Shown: piece after piece, positions 11,670 through 23,138 of the stretch
Layout: each line of letters starts with the position of its first letter
Numbering within the stretch: position 1 is the first letter of the stretch
Source: Coffea arabica
Lineage: Eukaryota; Streptophyta; Magnoliopsida; Gentianales; Rubiaceae
Assembly: GCF_036785885.1 (NCBI RefSeq)
Contig: NC_092312.1
Location: 25,686,001 to 25,750,000, forward strand
Reading direction: 5' to 3'
Length of the DNA: 64,000 nt
Translations under genes and position numbers: made by a program
Notes under the pieces: generated by a model
What the model saw: the letters and a program-made list of their open reading frames with translations, nothing else
The model's database searches: none
What the model was told of the DNA's origin: nothing

Positions 11670-12908
11670 ATGGGAAGGCCTGGTTCCCAACCTCAGTACT
11701 ATCAGCCTTCAACTATTCCAGGAACTGATCAATCTTCTTCAACCTCAATCAACCATTTCAGTCATCCGCACCCTCTTCAACTCTCCCTTCAACCCCAAAG
11801 AGGCCTCAATTCTAATTCGTGCGCAGGCTGCAAAGACATGGCCCCAGGGCTGGTATACAGTTGCACCATTTGCAACTACTTCCTTCACCAGAAGTGTTCA
11901 GAAATGCCTCAGCAAATCACTCACCCTTTCGACAAAGACCATGTTTTCGATCTCCTCCCAAGACCCTGTTATGCTGAAGGCTTCTTTAACTGTGATGCGT
12001 GCGGGAAGCAAGGCCAAGGCTTCTGCTACCATTGCAAAATATGCTTTACAGATCTTCATATACTTTGCGCAGCACTGCCAATGAATATCAATCACCAATC
12101 CCATCATCACCAGCTCAAGCTCATTTTCTCTCCACACTATCCCGAGAAAATCTTTTCTTGCGATATATGCTACGATGCAGGGTCCTGCCATTGGCTTTAT
12201 AATTGTGACATGTGTGAGTTCGATGCTCACTTGGACTGTGCAACAAATGTTACAGTAAAAATCCATCGAAATATGCACCCAAGACAGACAACATCCGATC
12301 TTGATCGGATGCAGAAGCTCTCTATTGGCTCAACATCTACTCCTCAGCAATTTCGACCAAATCTTCACTCAGGCTTCTCTTCTTATCGGTACATGCAAAT
12401 GGTAGGTGCACCAGTTTGTGCACCATTTTGGCAAAGGCCGAATAACGATAATTTGATAGTTAAATTTTCCACTGAACATGGCCCTACTCAGCAAATTGTA
12501 TCGGATATCACAAGTGGTGGAGGTGAAGCTATTAGCGCGGATGTTTTTGGAGGACTGCAGGACTTGTTTCAAGGATTATCAGTAAGTAATGGCGAACAGA
12601 ATACTTCTCCGCCTTCTGCAGGCTGTGGGGACGGGAGCGGGCAACATAATTTGCAAAATTTAATGGGTGCATCTGGCACCGGCAATATCTACGGTCTTGA
12701 TATTTTTGGAGGTTTGTCAATGCTTGATGGGGTAGATATGAGAGGATTACTAGGAGGGTTACTAGGTGTAATTGCCAGGAGGATTACTAGAAGAATTACT
12801 AGGAGGATCACCAGGAGGATTACTAGGAGAAGAACTAGAAGGGTTACTAGAAGGATTATTAGGAGGATTACTAGGGGGATTACCAGGAAGATCACTTCGA
12901 TTATGTAG
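11670..12908 (+). CDS. DC1 (Cys/His-rich C1-like) domain protein with an Arg-rich slipped tail
   Basis: Single-exon gene, 412 aa. The start is Met at 11670, not 11664, because the third DC1 gene starts with the matching MGKPGSQPQ. Three DC1 modules lie at about 29-77, 85-134 and 144-190, each with the HP.HPL / C..C / C..C...LH..C pattern that binds zinc. DC1 proteins are a large plant family; several respond to stress or hormones, and VACUOLELESS GAMETOPHYTES is a studied member. No catalytic motif is present and the subcellular site is not evident. After a variable linker, residues 370-409 are ten repeats of RRIT type, giving 19 Arg and one Lys in 40 residues, ending in SIM and a stop. The second DC1 gene ends instead in a GGLL-type tail, and a 13-nt unit inside a 12-nt repeat explains the switch. 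Confidence 0.85.
   Translation: MGRPGSQPQYYQPSTIPGTDQSSSTSINHFSHPHPLQLSLQPQRGLNSNSCAGCKDMAPGLVYSCTICNYFLHQKCSEMPQQITHPFDKDHVFDLLPRPCYAEGFFNCDACGKQGQGFCYHCKICFTDLHILCAALPMNINHQSHHHQLKLIFSPHYPEKIFSCDICYDAGSCHWLYNCDMCEFDAHLDCATNVTVKIHRNMHPRQTTSDLDRMQKLSIGSTSTPQQFRPNLHSGFSSYRYMQMVGAPVCAPFWQRPNNDNLIVKFSTEHGPTQQIVSDITSGGGEAISADVFGGLQDLFQGLSVSNGEQNTSPPSAGCGDGSGQHNLQNLMGASGTGNIYGLDIFGGLSMLDGVDMRGLLGGLLGVIARRITRRITRRITRRITRRRTRRVTRRIIRRITRGITRKITSIM
12741..12896 (+). repeat. 12-bp coding minisatellite with a 13-bp frame-shifting unit
   Basis: Units of consensus aggaggattact run from 12741. The second unit is 12752-12763. The third (12764-12776, aggtgtaattgcc) has 13 nt. Ten 12-nt units then follow exactly from 12777 to 12896. 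Before the 13-nt unit the CDS reads GLLGGLL; after it the CDS reads RRIT. In the other frame the same units read GGLL/EELL and stay open to TGA at 12913-12915. Confidence 0.9.
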
Positions 12909-12915
12909 GCTGTGA

Positions 12916-14780
12916 TGATTAGCAATTATGCTCAGTGAATTCATTCCAAAAAGAGAGCCTTAAAAAAGCCGCAGGAGGATCATTAATGGGACCTTTTTCC
13001 CCCCTCCTAAAATTTAGCATTTTTTTTATTTCTTTTCATGTCTAACAATTAAGCTTTAGTTTTTTTCTTTTCCCATTTAACAGTTTTATTGCAGGACCAT
13101 ATCATCTCTCCCCAGAATTGGTTTTTTATTAAGCGATCGACAATTTTTACCCGACTTGAGTGTAATATACAGCCCAATTGCATAGTGGAAATTGCCGGTT
13201 GACCAAAATGAGGAACCCAAATTGCAGAATTTCTTTCTGATTTGTACCATATTATATGGCTATGAAGTTATCAGCTGAATGCTACTATGGAGAGTACCTT
13301 AAATCTTGTAAATTGTAATCTACATCTCTATATGAATCAATGGTCTGCACAGATGATTTTTTATCACCAAATAAAATAAAGAGAAGAGTTGAGTATAAAC
13401 TTTGATTTTATCACTTTCGGTAGACGTAGCAACTCAAAGCATTTTCCCCCTAAACATCTTCAAGGCCCTCCAGTTTCTCTCATCAGAAGTGATTGCAAAA
13501 ATTGCGGCACGACAAAAGCAGCAATGGTTAATCAAACCTATACAACCTAAGTGTTTGGCTTACTCATCACAAAGATATGGACTTTATTAGGTTTTCCTCT
13601 TGACGCATCCTTCATTTTACAGCATTCGGAAACACTTGAAAAATGTGTGCCTTCCGTGTTCAAAAATAGCCCAATTTCACATTGGACAAAAAAGCTTGTG
13701 TGATGTATAGTATTTTGATATGCTGTAGAAAGATTTCTTTGGTTTAGAGAAAAATTTAAAAAAATCAGTAAGTGCCATCCAATTAGGTCAAGGGCATATT
13801 ATTTTTTTTTTTTCAGAGACAACAACTATTGAATAACCTATCTATCCTATACTAGAAGGGAGAGAAAATCTAAAGAGACTTTTGTATTATGGGTTAGTAA
13901 GTACAAACCTTACTAGACCAAGGGAATGTTTTGATACAACTTTTAAATTTTTTTAATTGCAGGTGGAATTTAAACTCTCATCTACAGTCTAAACAGGGTC
14001 TTAAGACTCACCTTGGTGGTCGCTCAGTGGTTGGTCAAGGGCATATTCAGTTGTTTCCTTTTCCTTTAGTTGGTACCTACCAGCAGCAATACCTAATGCA
14101 AAGGTTCATCTGTGATCTACCAATCACTGTTTGTAAATTGTACACAAGTACGAAATTTTTATAGCACAAAGTACCATGTAGTGGACTAAAACTAATTAAA
14201 ACATTATGCTTGTACTTGTAGTTACAATGGTTCTTGAACTACATACGGGTAAATGTATATAGAGTGAGACTCTCTACAAATTATAGGGCTAAATACAACA
14301 TTTCTTAAACTTAATTCCTAAAAAGAACACTTTCATTTGGTAAACGGGGACCAAAATTAGAAATTAGTGAGCTAGATTAAACTTTTTTCTTAAAACAAAA
14401 AGAACGCATTCATGAAACTTTGAGCTATTAGCCTTCTAATTTATCATCAAATAAGAATCCAATCTTCGGCGTATCCCCTCTAAACCGCGTAATATTGACC
14501 TTGGCATCGTTTACTTCCCAAGTCATTCTTTAAACGCCAACGTCTAAAGCAAAATTTCCACGAGGCAGACTTGCAATAGGATCTAATATGTAATCGTCTT
14601 TTTTAATTGTTCAATTGTCTTGACAGAATGATGCACAACTGCAAAGTAGGCTTTAGCACATGAAGAAATAGAAAATGCCAAGACTAACAATCACCATCAC
14701 GCCAATAGCTGACTTTTTGGGCTTGACAAAGTCTACAACCATAGGCTTCAGAGTTCTAAGCCACTTACCATAGTGGATAT
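12916..14780. other. 3' flank of DC1 gene 1 and spacer to DC1 gene 2
   Basis: The first 400 bp or so is the 3' UTR and terminator region of the upstream gene. The rest holds only short ORFs. The motif gtcaagggcatatt occurs twice (about 13788 and 14034), and the surrounding 'ggtcgctcagtggttggtc' resembles a tRNA-like A box, but no B box follows. No further DC1 remnant was seen. Confidence 0.4.
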
Positions 14781-14781
14781 T

Positions 14782-14788
14782 TATATAG
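14782..14788 (+). promoter_or_regulatory. TATA box of DC1 gene 2
   Basis: TATATAG lies 61 bp before the ATG at 14849. Transcription would start near 14815 with a leader of about 35 nt. A TTGAC core (W-box-like) lies upstream at about 14724. The position fits, but no transcript evidence is available. Confidence 0.5.
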
Positions 14789-14848
14789 TCTCACCAAAAT
14801 CAAGCCCCAAATTTAGACTGGAGAAAGATCAATAGGCAAAGAAGGATC

Positions 14849-16072
14849 ATGAGCTCCCAAGCTGAATCCACCATCAACCATTTCAGCCATCCACACCCTT
14901 TGCAGCTTTCCAATCATCAAAACTCCCTGACCTCAGTTTCATGTTCAGGATGCAAGCTGAAAGCAACTGGATTGATTTACAGTTGCTCAACTTGCAACTA
15001 CTACCTCCATGTCAAATGTTCAAAAATGCCTCAGCAAATAACTCACCCTTTTGATAAAAACCATGTTTTGTCTCTTCTCCCAAAGCCACTTTACCAGGAG
15101 GGCTTCTTCAACTGTGACGCATGTGGGAAGCGAGGCGATGGCTTCTGCTACCACTGCAAGATATGCAATATTGATCTTCATATCCTTTGCTCGGCAATGC
15201 CATTGAGCTTTACTCACCAGTCTCATAATCACCAGCTCAAGCTTATTTTCTCACCACCCCATCCTAGCAAAATCTTTAACTGTGATATATGCAACACTTT
15301 GGGGTCCAACCATTGGCTTTATAGGTGTGATTTTTGTGATTTTGATGTTCATTTGAACTGTACAAATAATGTTCCATCAGTTGCACCAGCAATGCAAACA
15401 AATTTTTTCAATCAAAGTCAGACAACATTCACGGCTGCGGCAAATCAAGCTCCCATCCCACAGGTTCATCATCATTTTCAACACCCTGGAACAGCTTCAA
15501 GATCTGCTCCTGAGGTTCCTCCTCAGGCTCCTCCAGGCTATCAAGCCTATAATCCACACTTTGTTGCGCCACCTGCAGCAGCAGGCATTCCTGTTCCGCA
15601 CTTTAATCCTGCCATGACCCCTGGAAATCAGGGAATTCAGTCAGCGGGTATGCCTTCCGTGCACTGGCAGAATAATGAGCATTTGCAGGCGCTGCAAAGG
15701 CTTCAAGCTTTATTTGCTAATTTCTCTCAAAACAGCTTTAACCAGCACCACACTCAAGCCCTCATGGCAGGTGGAGGACTAGGTGGCGGAATTGGAGGCT
15801 TCGGCAGTGGAGCTGGAGGACTTGGAGGTGGAGCTGGACGAATTGGTGGAGGTGGAGGCTTTGGAGGAATGCAAAACTTGATTCAAGCATTATCAGGAGT
15901 TGGTAATGGAATTGGTAATGGTGCAGGAGGTAGTATCCCAGGCCTGGATCTCTTTGGGAATGGTGGAGGTGGAGGGCTGGATATTGTGCAAGGTTTATTG
16001 GGTGGTGATGGAGGAGGTTTATCAATGCTTAATGGTTTGGATTTGGGAGGATTACTAGGAGGATTTCTTTGA
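14849..16072 (+). CDS. DC1 domain protein with a Pro/Gln linker and Gly-rich tail
   Basis: Single-exon gene, 407 aa. Three DC1 modules lie at about 11-57, 66-114 and 123-171, close in sequence to both neighbours (shared blocks INHFSHPHPLQL, ITHPFD, NCDACG, GFCYHC, HWLY.C). The N-terminus is shorter than its neighbours' and lacks the MG.PGSQPQ leader. Residues 180-300 are rich in Pro, Gln, Ala and His. From about 308 the chain is Gly-rich (GGGLGGGIGGFGSG and similar) and ends DLGGLLGGFL. The modules bind zinc and, by family analogy, may mediate protein or lipid contacts; the tail looks disordered and self-associating. The specific role is unknown. It is the middle gene of a same-strand tandem cluster. 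Confidence 0.88.
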   Translation: MSSQAESTINHFSHPHPLQLSNHQNSLTSVSCSGCKLKATGLIYSCSTCNYYLHVKCSKMPQQITHPFDKNHVLSLLPKPLYQEGFFNCDACGKRGDGFCYHCKICNIDLHILCSAMPLSFTHQSHNHQLKLIFSPPHPSKIFNCDICNTLGSNHWLYRCDFCDFDVHLNCTNNVPSVAPAMQTNFFNQSQTTFTAAANQAPIPQVHHHFQHPGTASRSAPEVPPQAPPGYQAYNPHFVAPPAAAGIPVPHFNPAMTPGNQGIQSAGMPSVHWQNNEHLQALQRLQALFANFSQNSFNQHHTQALMAGGGLGGGIGGFGSGAGGLGGGAGRIGGGGGFGGMQNLIQALSGVGNGIGNGAGGSIPGLDLFGNGGGGGLDIVQGLLGGDGGGLSMLNGLDLGGLLGGFL

Positions 16073-16380
16073 AACAAATTCATGGTTCTTGCAGTATGAA
16101 TCTCTTTTTTTTTTTAATTTCAACAAACAAATTATGTGAATCCTTTGCTTAATTGTGTAACTAATCCTGGTTATACGATAACTGTTTTCCTCTGATTGAA
16201 GGAGCTTCCTTGGAAAACAACCATCAATCATCGGTTCAATTTCTTTGCCTTCATGATCGATAATCCGTTGTCCTTTGATGTTGTTTACCTCTTCCATTCC
16301 AAAGAAAAATTTGCAATTTGTATATTGAAATTGTTTCTGTCGTGAAATGAAATTTAGCACTGTATTGGTCGGATTAATAA
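16073..16380 (+). other. 3' UTR and flank of DC1 gene 2
   Basis: This is the 3' flank that is duplicated at 10255-10490. The minus-strand ORF across it is antisense to UTR sequence and has no family features. Confidence 0.5.
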
Positions 16381-18289
16381 TCTAATGAATGAATGTCAAT
16401 GTCATACAGCTTCTTCTTTGATTCTTTATCCTTTTGTGATCACTAAGCCTTATTTAGTGGCATTGGCATAAAACTCTTTTTTTTCTTTCTTTCTTTCTTG
16501 AGCAACATTGTCATAAAGAAAACTCATGTCAAGTGATAAAGGCAATGGTATGCGTCAATCATCCAAAGATTCATATCCTCAACTCGATTTTATTGCTCTC
16601 AATTAGTTCCTAAAAATATTTGGAATACATATTAATTGAGACCCAATGTATTTCTACCTAACTACTAAGGGAATAACAGAGAATACGCCAAAATCATGCT
16701 CTAAGGAACTATTCTTGGAACGACCATGAACTATAGTCGGTTGGTTGACTAGAGCAAATTTCATTATCAGCCAAATCTTTTGCGTTGGCATAAAATGTTT
16801 TCTATAATATCTCTTAATCCCTAATAAAGATTGCTCTTCCGTATTTATAGTCATCATTAATTTCCATTGTTGTCATGTTCACTAATGCAAAATTGATCAT
16901 GACAGGAGAATTTTTTATACTAATTAGTACAAAGTGTTTTCTATTGTATCTCTTCCCTAATAAAGGTATAAGGATTTCTTCCGTACTTTTAGCCCTTCCT
17001 GTTTATAGTCATAGTAAATATTTATTGTTATCAATCGTCACTTGTGCAAAATTGATCGTGACATAGACTGTATAGTTTAAAAATCTTATTATCAGACAAA
17101 AATTAAAACAATGAAAAATACTTTCACCATTGAATACGTCATAAAACTAATAAATTGTATGCCATCTCTAACCTTGTTTTACACGCGATACTCATAAGAA
17201 GCTTGATTTAAAAGAGGGCAATCATCTTTGTTAAACAGCAATAGGCTTGACCTAACAAATGTTTGGATTGTAATTTTTCCTTTGTTACGTTTCTCGTGGA
17301 CACATTTTTTTATTTCGCATATATCAAATCGTTATAGTAATTTTTTTATAGAAAATTCAAAAAAAATACGATTCAAAGAAAGCCTAACACGAAGAGAAAA
17401 AATTAAATATGCATTGACTTGTAAACTGTTCAAAGTTCAAATGCATTGCATTTGGCTGGTAGGTTCCATGATGATTCGTAAGAATGAACCATTGATTTCT
17501 CTCTTGATGATTACTCCGATTCTCTCATTGACTAAGTCAAGAAAAGCAAGGCCCAAATGAACCTCCATTCACATGTGTGTGTGTGCGTGTTTCTCCATCC
17601 ACAGCTGAGAGTTGACTTGACTTAGGGGTGGCAGCAGTGACGCGGCAAACACAACCCGGACATGGTTTAACGAAGAATCAAAAATTTTGAGGTGTAGGTA
17701 GCGGAAGCAATTCTTCTTTCTTCTTCTTTTTAACAAAACAAAACTAACTAATGTGAATAAGCAATTACGCATGAATATTGAGAGTATTTAGAACACCCAA
17801 AAAAAAAAGAAAAAACAAAGATGAAATGTGTGACAAATATTAGTACTCAAAAATTTTTTTTTTACTATATTATTCTAAAGCAAATGAAAATTTGACTGGC
17901 TTATATAAGAAATTACACAAAAAGATCCACAACTGCATGAGGTGAATATTACATCTTGATCAGAGGAATTTTAAATCACTCCTAATCGTCAATCTTACCT
18001 TTACAAATTGAATTCATTCAGAAATACAGCAATGCCAACTCAAGTGACTTGTATTACCTTCATCGATCCTACGTCAATTTATATACACAAGCTACAAGGT
18101 ACATTCAATAGAAAAATGATTAATTATACAACTGCTACTATGCCACTCGAGTATGGATAGATAATGGTCTCATTATCTCATGCCTAATTAGTTTGTAATT
18201 TTGACTTGTATTCTTTAGCATCAATCTATTGAATATTAAACCCCCCCCCCCCCCCCAACAACACTAAAAAAAAGCAACATGCCAAAGAG
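16381..18289. other. Spacer between DC1 genes 2 and 3
   Basis: No gene is seen. The spacer holds a truncated MITE at about 17255-17365 (TTTGGATTGTAATTTTT family) and a C16 run at 18241-18256. The 14-mer caagtgacttgtat at about 18039 also occurs at about 10862 upstream of DC1 gene 1, extending the similarity of the two upstream regions. Confidence 0.45.
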
Positions 18290-18514
18290 AGACAGCTAAT
18301 CCGATCACCCGTTTTCGCTCACCCGAAATAAGTGTGACAAATTGCTACTATACCGATTTAGACAAATTGCACCATAAGTTGACTTTACTCGTGTATCATG
18401 AAATCAACGACCTGTTAGCCTTTTTAGATGCAGTCTTTGTTTATCAAAATTCTCAAATTGAAGCTCAGGAATTATCTCAAAGGGAGAAACTGAAACTGAG
18501 AGAGAGAGAGAGAG
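18290..18514 (+). promoter_or_regulatory. Proximal promoter and leader of DC1 gene 3
   Basis: Homologous to the leader of DC1 gene 1 (11412-11669). A (GA)n stretch at about 18498-18514 runs directly into the start codon. GA-rich leaders are common in plant genes. No clear TATA box was picked out. Confidence 0.4.
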
Positions 18515-19687
18515 ATGGGAAAGCCTGGTTCCCAACCTCAGTTTGATCAGTCTTCAACAACTCCAGGGACTGATCAATCTTCTTTAGCTTCAATCAACCA
18601 TTTCAGTCATCCACATCCTCTACAACTCTCCAACTGTCAATCCCAACAAGGCTTCAGTGCCAATTTATGCTCAGGCTGCAAACTTGAGGCCTCAGGAATC
18701 GTATACAGTTGCACCATGTGCAACTACTTTCTGCATCAAAAATGTTCTCAAATGCCTCAGAAAATCACTCATCCCTTCGACCAAAACAACCATGTTCTTT
18801 CCCTCCTCCCAAAACCAGCCTACCCTGGAGGCATATTCAACTGTGATGCCTGTAGCCAACAAGGCAATGGCTTCTGTTATCACTGTCAAACCTGTGGAAT
18901 AGATCTCCACATCCTTTGCGCATCCATGCCAATGGCATTCACTCATCAATCTCACCACCACCAACTTAACCTCACATTCTCACCACCTTATCCAAACAAA
19001 GCCTTCTCCTGTGACATCTGCAAGATGAATGGGCACAACCACTGGCTATACCACTGCAGCATCTGCCAATTCGACGTTCATTTGACCTGTGTAAATGCGT
19101 TACCAATAAATCGTACTTTCACTCAACCTCCATCAGTGCTGAATCAGATCCAGTCCATGATTACAAGAAGTGTTTCAATGCCTCCTGCACAGCCGACCAT
19201 GCCTAACGATTTCGCGAACAACGTAAATCCTGTGGGCTTCAATTCGTTCAGGCCTACAGGAGGCATGGCGGCGCCAATCCATCTGCAGTCTCAGCCTCAA
19301 TCTTTTGTTGCGACCCCTTATGCAGCTCCAACTCCTACGCAGCAAACCTTCATCCCACCAAACAATTATATGACCCATGGAGGTTATGGCCAACCTGTTA
19401 TGCCCGCTGGATATGCCCAACAGCAGAATACCATGACTACTCAGATTGTTGGTGGGATAGCTAATGGGCTAGCCAGTGGTGCTTCTCAATCAGCGACACA
19501 GGCCCTGATTCAGGGAATATTTGGTGGTGGTGGTGGAGGAAATGGAGGAGGAGGTAATGACGTTACTGGCTTTAGTACTACAGGAGCTGATGTGATTCCA
19601 GCAGATCAAGGCACATATTTTGTATCAGATGGCAGCTTCAACCAGATTGATGGAGGATATGGAGGAGATGTTACCACCACTTATTGA
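18515..19687 (+). CDS. DC1 domain protein with a Gln/Pro/Gly-rich tail
   Basis: Single-exon gene, 390 aa. It starts MGKPGSQPQ, matching DC1 gene 1. Three DC1 modules lie at about 29-77, 86-135 and 144-192, with all zinc-ligand Cys and His positions kept. The tail is rich in Pro, Gln, Ala and Thr (about 200-310), followed by a short Gly block (GGGGGNGGGG) and a Gly/Thr/Tyr-rich end. It is closest to DC1 gene 1 in N-terminus and leader, which suggests these two arose from one duplication unit, with gene 2 an older or truncated relative. Family role as for its neighbours; the partner and substrate are unknown. Confidence 0.88.
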   Translation: MGKPGSQPQFDQSSTTPGTDQSSLASINHFSHPHPLQLSNCQSQQGFSANLCSGCKLEASGIVYSCTMCNYFLHQKCSQMPQKITHPFDQNNHVLSLLPKPAYPGGIFNCDACSQQGNGFCYHCQTCGIDLHILCASMPMAFTHQSHHHQLNLTFSPPYPNKAFSCDICKMNGHNHWLYHCSICQFDVHLTCVNALPINRTFTQPPSVLNQIQSMITRSVSMPPAQPTMPNDFANNVNPVGFNSFRPTGGMAAPIHLQSQPQSFVATPYAAPTPTQQTFIPPNNYMTHGGYGQPVMPAGYAQQQNTMTTQIVGGIANGLASGASQSATQALIQGIFGGGGGGNGGGGNDVTGFSTTGADVIPADQGTYFVSDGSFNQIDGGYGGDVTTTY

Positions 19688-22560
19688 TGATATTATCCAA
19701 ACTTCTCTTATATTTTTCTTCGTACATTTCTTGAATTTTCATAAATCCAGGTGATTCCTGAATAGAAGGGGGAAAAAAAGTTCTATCGAGGTTGATCAAG
19801 TTTATTACTAAATCTGGAAATTTGCATGATAGCTTTTTTGTTCTTGTTGTTAACCTTTTTTTTTTTTTTTTGTTGGCTTAGGAATGGTCATTGTGATTTA
19901 AATTTTATGATATATTATGTCATTAACATAATACATTTTGCAAGGCCCAGTTGTCTCTTTCTTTTCCAATTCTTGTTTTGTTGAAATTTTTTCCTTGCAA
20001 TTCGTCCGTAATCAAAGAGATAAAGAGGCAACGAAAGTCAACTATTGGTGCCACAAACAATACACTTTATGAAACATTGGAATTTATGCTTAATTTCTTA
20101 AGGCCAAACTTGAAACGCGGTGAGGGTAAAAAAAAAGTGCCTTAGTTTTATTTTCAGATAAGATCTGCCTCTGATGAGAAATAAAGGTGCACTTATTGAT
20201 ATTGCAAGGATTATCTTTGTTTTTTTGATTATTTATTATGACATAAGGTATAAATTTGGTACAAAATATTAAACGCGTGAGAATTATTTATTTCTTATTT
20301 AATCATTTATTACGAAATACAAGAGATCCGAATTTCATAAAAAGAAAATTGAATTGAACTTGAAAAATATAGAACTTTCTCTGGAATATATTTTTAGCAT
20401 CCTTTTCCTTCCATTTCCATCCAAAGGAGGTTCGCAAAACTTCATGAGATGGACTAAGGTTCTGTCAGTTGAGCCCCGGCGGCTGATAACACGATAACAT
20501 AAACAGAAAGGCAAAAACTTAGGCATTGGGGGTGAGAGATCCAATTCCCCAAATCATGGGCCAAATTTACAAGGCACAGAGACAAAAAAAATATGATCAA
20601 TGGAAATACAACATCAACAATGGCCTTCTCGCCTTCCTACAGATTACAAAACTATAAAAGAACAAACTAGTTTCCTTTTTGCATCAATGCTACTCATGTT
20701 TTTCAACCGGAAAGATTGAACACCCGGCAGGTCAGAATTACAAGAAATTTTGCCTAATGCAGATTGCATCAACTCAAAGGAGTGTAGCAGTCAAATAGAA
20801 GAATAAAATGGAAATAAATGGACTTTTTAAGTAGCATGTGATTATATCCCCTACAACAATGAAATTGCCAAATTAGTATAGAAGATTTCCACTCACTCCA
20901 ATACGTGAATCGAGTGAGCATCCATTTAGTACTCACCCCAAAACAAACCATTCTAGTGTATACGTGATTTTTTTTTTGGGTAAGCGGGCAGTTTACGATC
21001 CCTTCTACTTTTCCATCCAAACCAACCCTTCGCCTTGGTGTATACATGAACATTTTTTTTTTGGGTGTATATGTGAACTTATGTACACTAAGTTCTATAT
21101 TTTTGTATATTTGTTTCACCTAATTAATTACATAAATTTACCAAAAGATTTTCATGCACATGAAATAATTATAAACCCTTACAAAGTAAAAACAAAATCT
21201 TAATTAGACATATGTACTACTCTATTAGGAAAATTTGGACATAATTACATTGATTTAATGACGGTAAATCATTTTAAACGTTCTTTACATTTTGTCAAAT
21301 AAAATTTTTTTGTCCTTCATTTTTGTTAACTTTATATTCTTTGCAAATTTAAGTTAATATAAAATGTGATCCTAACTTAAGTTTTTGACTAATTTTTAGT
21401 TTGAAATCACCACATAATTGGAGTGCAGCCATTTTTGATGTATAAAAAAGTCAAATCTCACTTTCTCAGTGACAAAAATGAATATGAATTGGGTTAAATT
21501 TTACTTTTTTAGGAAAAAATAAATATATTTCAGGTCAAATCTTACTTTTTTTTTTAGGGGTAAAAATGCATATAGATCAGCTTATTTGTTTATTTACAAA
21601 TGATATGTAACCCTTTTCCCCTTAAAAATAGATTTTGTGTGAGTCACATGATGGGATCAAGATAAAAATAACTGAAAACTTAGGTTGGAATTGAATTCTA
21701 GCAATTTGATTTTATAAGGGACGTAAAGTTCCTATTTTAGACGTGAAAGATAAAAAAATTTATTTGACGAAAGGTGGAAAGGTGTTCTCAACAATTTTTC
21801 ACTTTAATCATACTTACCAGACAATTCATCTCCAAGCCAAGAGCTCCATTTGTCCAAAAGTCTAGGGGTTTTCATATTTCCAAAAAAATTGAAAAATCGG
21901 CTGATCCAATCTAGATTAGATTCAGATTTCAATAAAATGGACTTCGGAAAAATCAAAAATATAATGTTCAGTAAAATGGTTAGGGAATGAATATTAAAAC
22001 TACATTACCGAATTACCAATTATCGACCAAATTATCAAAATTTTTATAATAAAATATTTTATAATATGTATAAAAGAGTAAATATTAATCCTATTATTAA
22101 ATACTAATTAGCCAACTTTACTATAACTATACTTGGAAGTCAAAGTTTGATGAAAGTTGACGTGTTGGAGTTTGGCTTAGCAATTAAATTTGGAGTTTTT
22201 ATTTATTTTAATGTTGTTTAAGAATTGAGATTATGAGTTAGGATTTATGATTATGGACCTTTTTCTTTTTCTTTTTTTTTTTTTTTGCATATCATGTTTG
22301 TTTGAGTTAAGTTGATTGAATTTTATTAAAAAAAATATATGAAATATTATTTTGTTACAACAATTTTTTTAGAGAAAATTAAAATATTTAAACTCACCAT
22401 TAACATATCAAAATCTTTTGAATATTACCGAATTACTAATTCGCCAATCCAATTTATGAAACTAAAAGTTTGGATGGTAATCAAATATTGATTTCAAACA
22501 ACCGATTCCCGAATTGCTGAAATGTCTTTCTATCGAATTCCCGATAGCCGGTCAATCAAC
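19688..22560. other. Intergenic, no gene seen
   Basis: 3' flank of DC1 gene 3, then AT-rich DNA with several poly-T runs and no ORF with recognisable domains. The ORFs at 20335-20544 and 20769-21119 on the minus strand are chance frames. Confidence 0.45.
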
Positions 22561-22725
22561 GCCCCAACAAAATTCCATCGAAAACGACACAGTTTGGGCT
22601 TGGACCCTCCTACTGTGTATCCCTCTTGCGGCTTTAACTAACAGATCCACTGATTCAGAAAAGCGCCAGCTCCCAAGTCCCTTGTCCCATTTAAAATCCC
22701 CACATCACTTGGATCTTTCAAGAAA

Positions 22726-22767
22726 ATGGTGGAGGAGCAATGGAGAAATTTTAGCTTCATCGGATAA
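22726..22767 (+). promoter_or_regulatory. Possible upstream ORF in the leader of the RING gene
   Basis: A 13-codon ORF (MVEEQWRNFSFIG) ends 370 bp before the main ATG. It matters only if transcription starts upstream of 22726, which the sequence alone does not show. A 5' UTR intron is possible in the interval (for example a GTATGG donor near 22875 and a TGCTCCAG acceptor near 22968). Confidence 0.3.
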
Positions 22768-23138
22768 AAAGGGGAAAAAAAGGGAACGATTTTTCCACTT
22801 TGCATCATTTCTTGCTTGCAGGTTCTGCGTTGTTTCCCTTGAATCTTTATATTCTCTCTTGGTTTTGATTAATTGGTATGGCATATCTATATGATTGTGA
22901 TTGATTCTTGAAAATATCCTGTTGTGTTAGTGAATTTTTATGTATAGAATTTCAATTTCTGCTCCAGTTGATGGTCTCTAAAACCCCATTTGTTTCTTGA
23001 TTCAAGACTCAATTTTTGCTTCATGGTTTGACTAGAAGAGGATTAGTCTGACAAATTTCGGTGTTATATCGAAAATAGTCGTTTAAATTTTAAGCAGAAC
23101 TTTGTGGTAAAATTTGATTGTTATTCGATATTGGTTTA

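Noticed and set aside
11898..12278. 126-aa minus-strand frame inside DC1 gene 1
   Set aside because: Antisense shadow of the Cys-rich coding strand. Similar shadows lie under the other DC1 genes.
12689..12944. Hydrophobic (VILL)n and (SNPP)n minus frames over the DC1 tail
   Set aside because: Translations of the reverse strand of the 12-bp minisatellite.
13975..14060. Possible SINE head ('gctcagtggttgg')
   Set aside because: No B box or A tail follows at a sensible distance.
22514..22894. 126-aa frame upstream of the RING gene
   Set aside because: It lies in promoter/leader sequence, has no ATG-led conserved protein and no domain.
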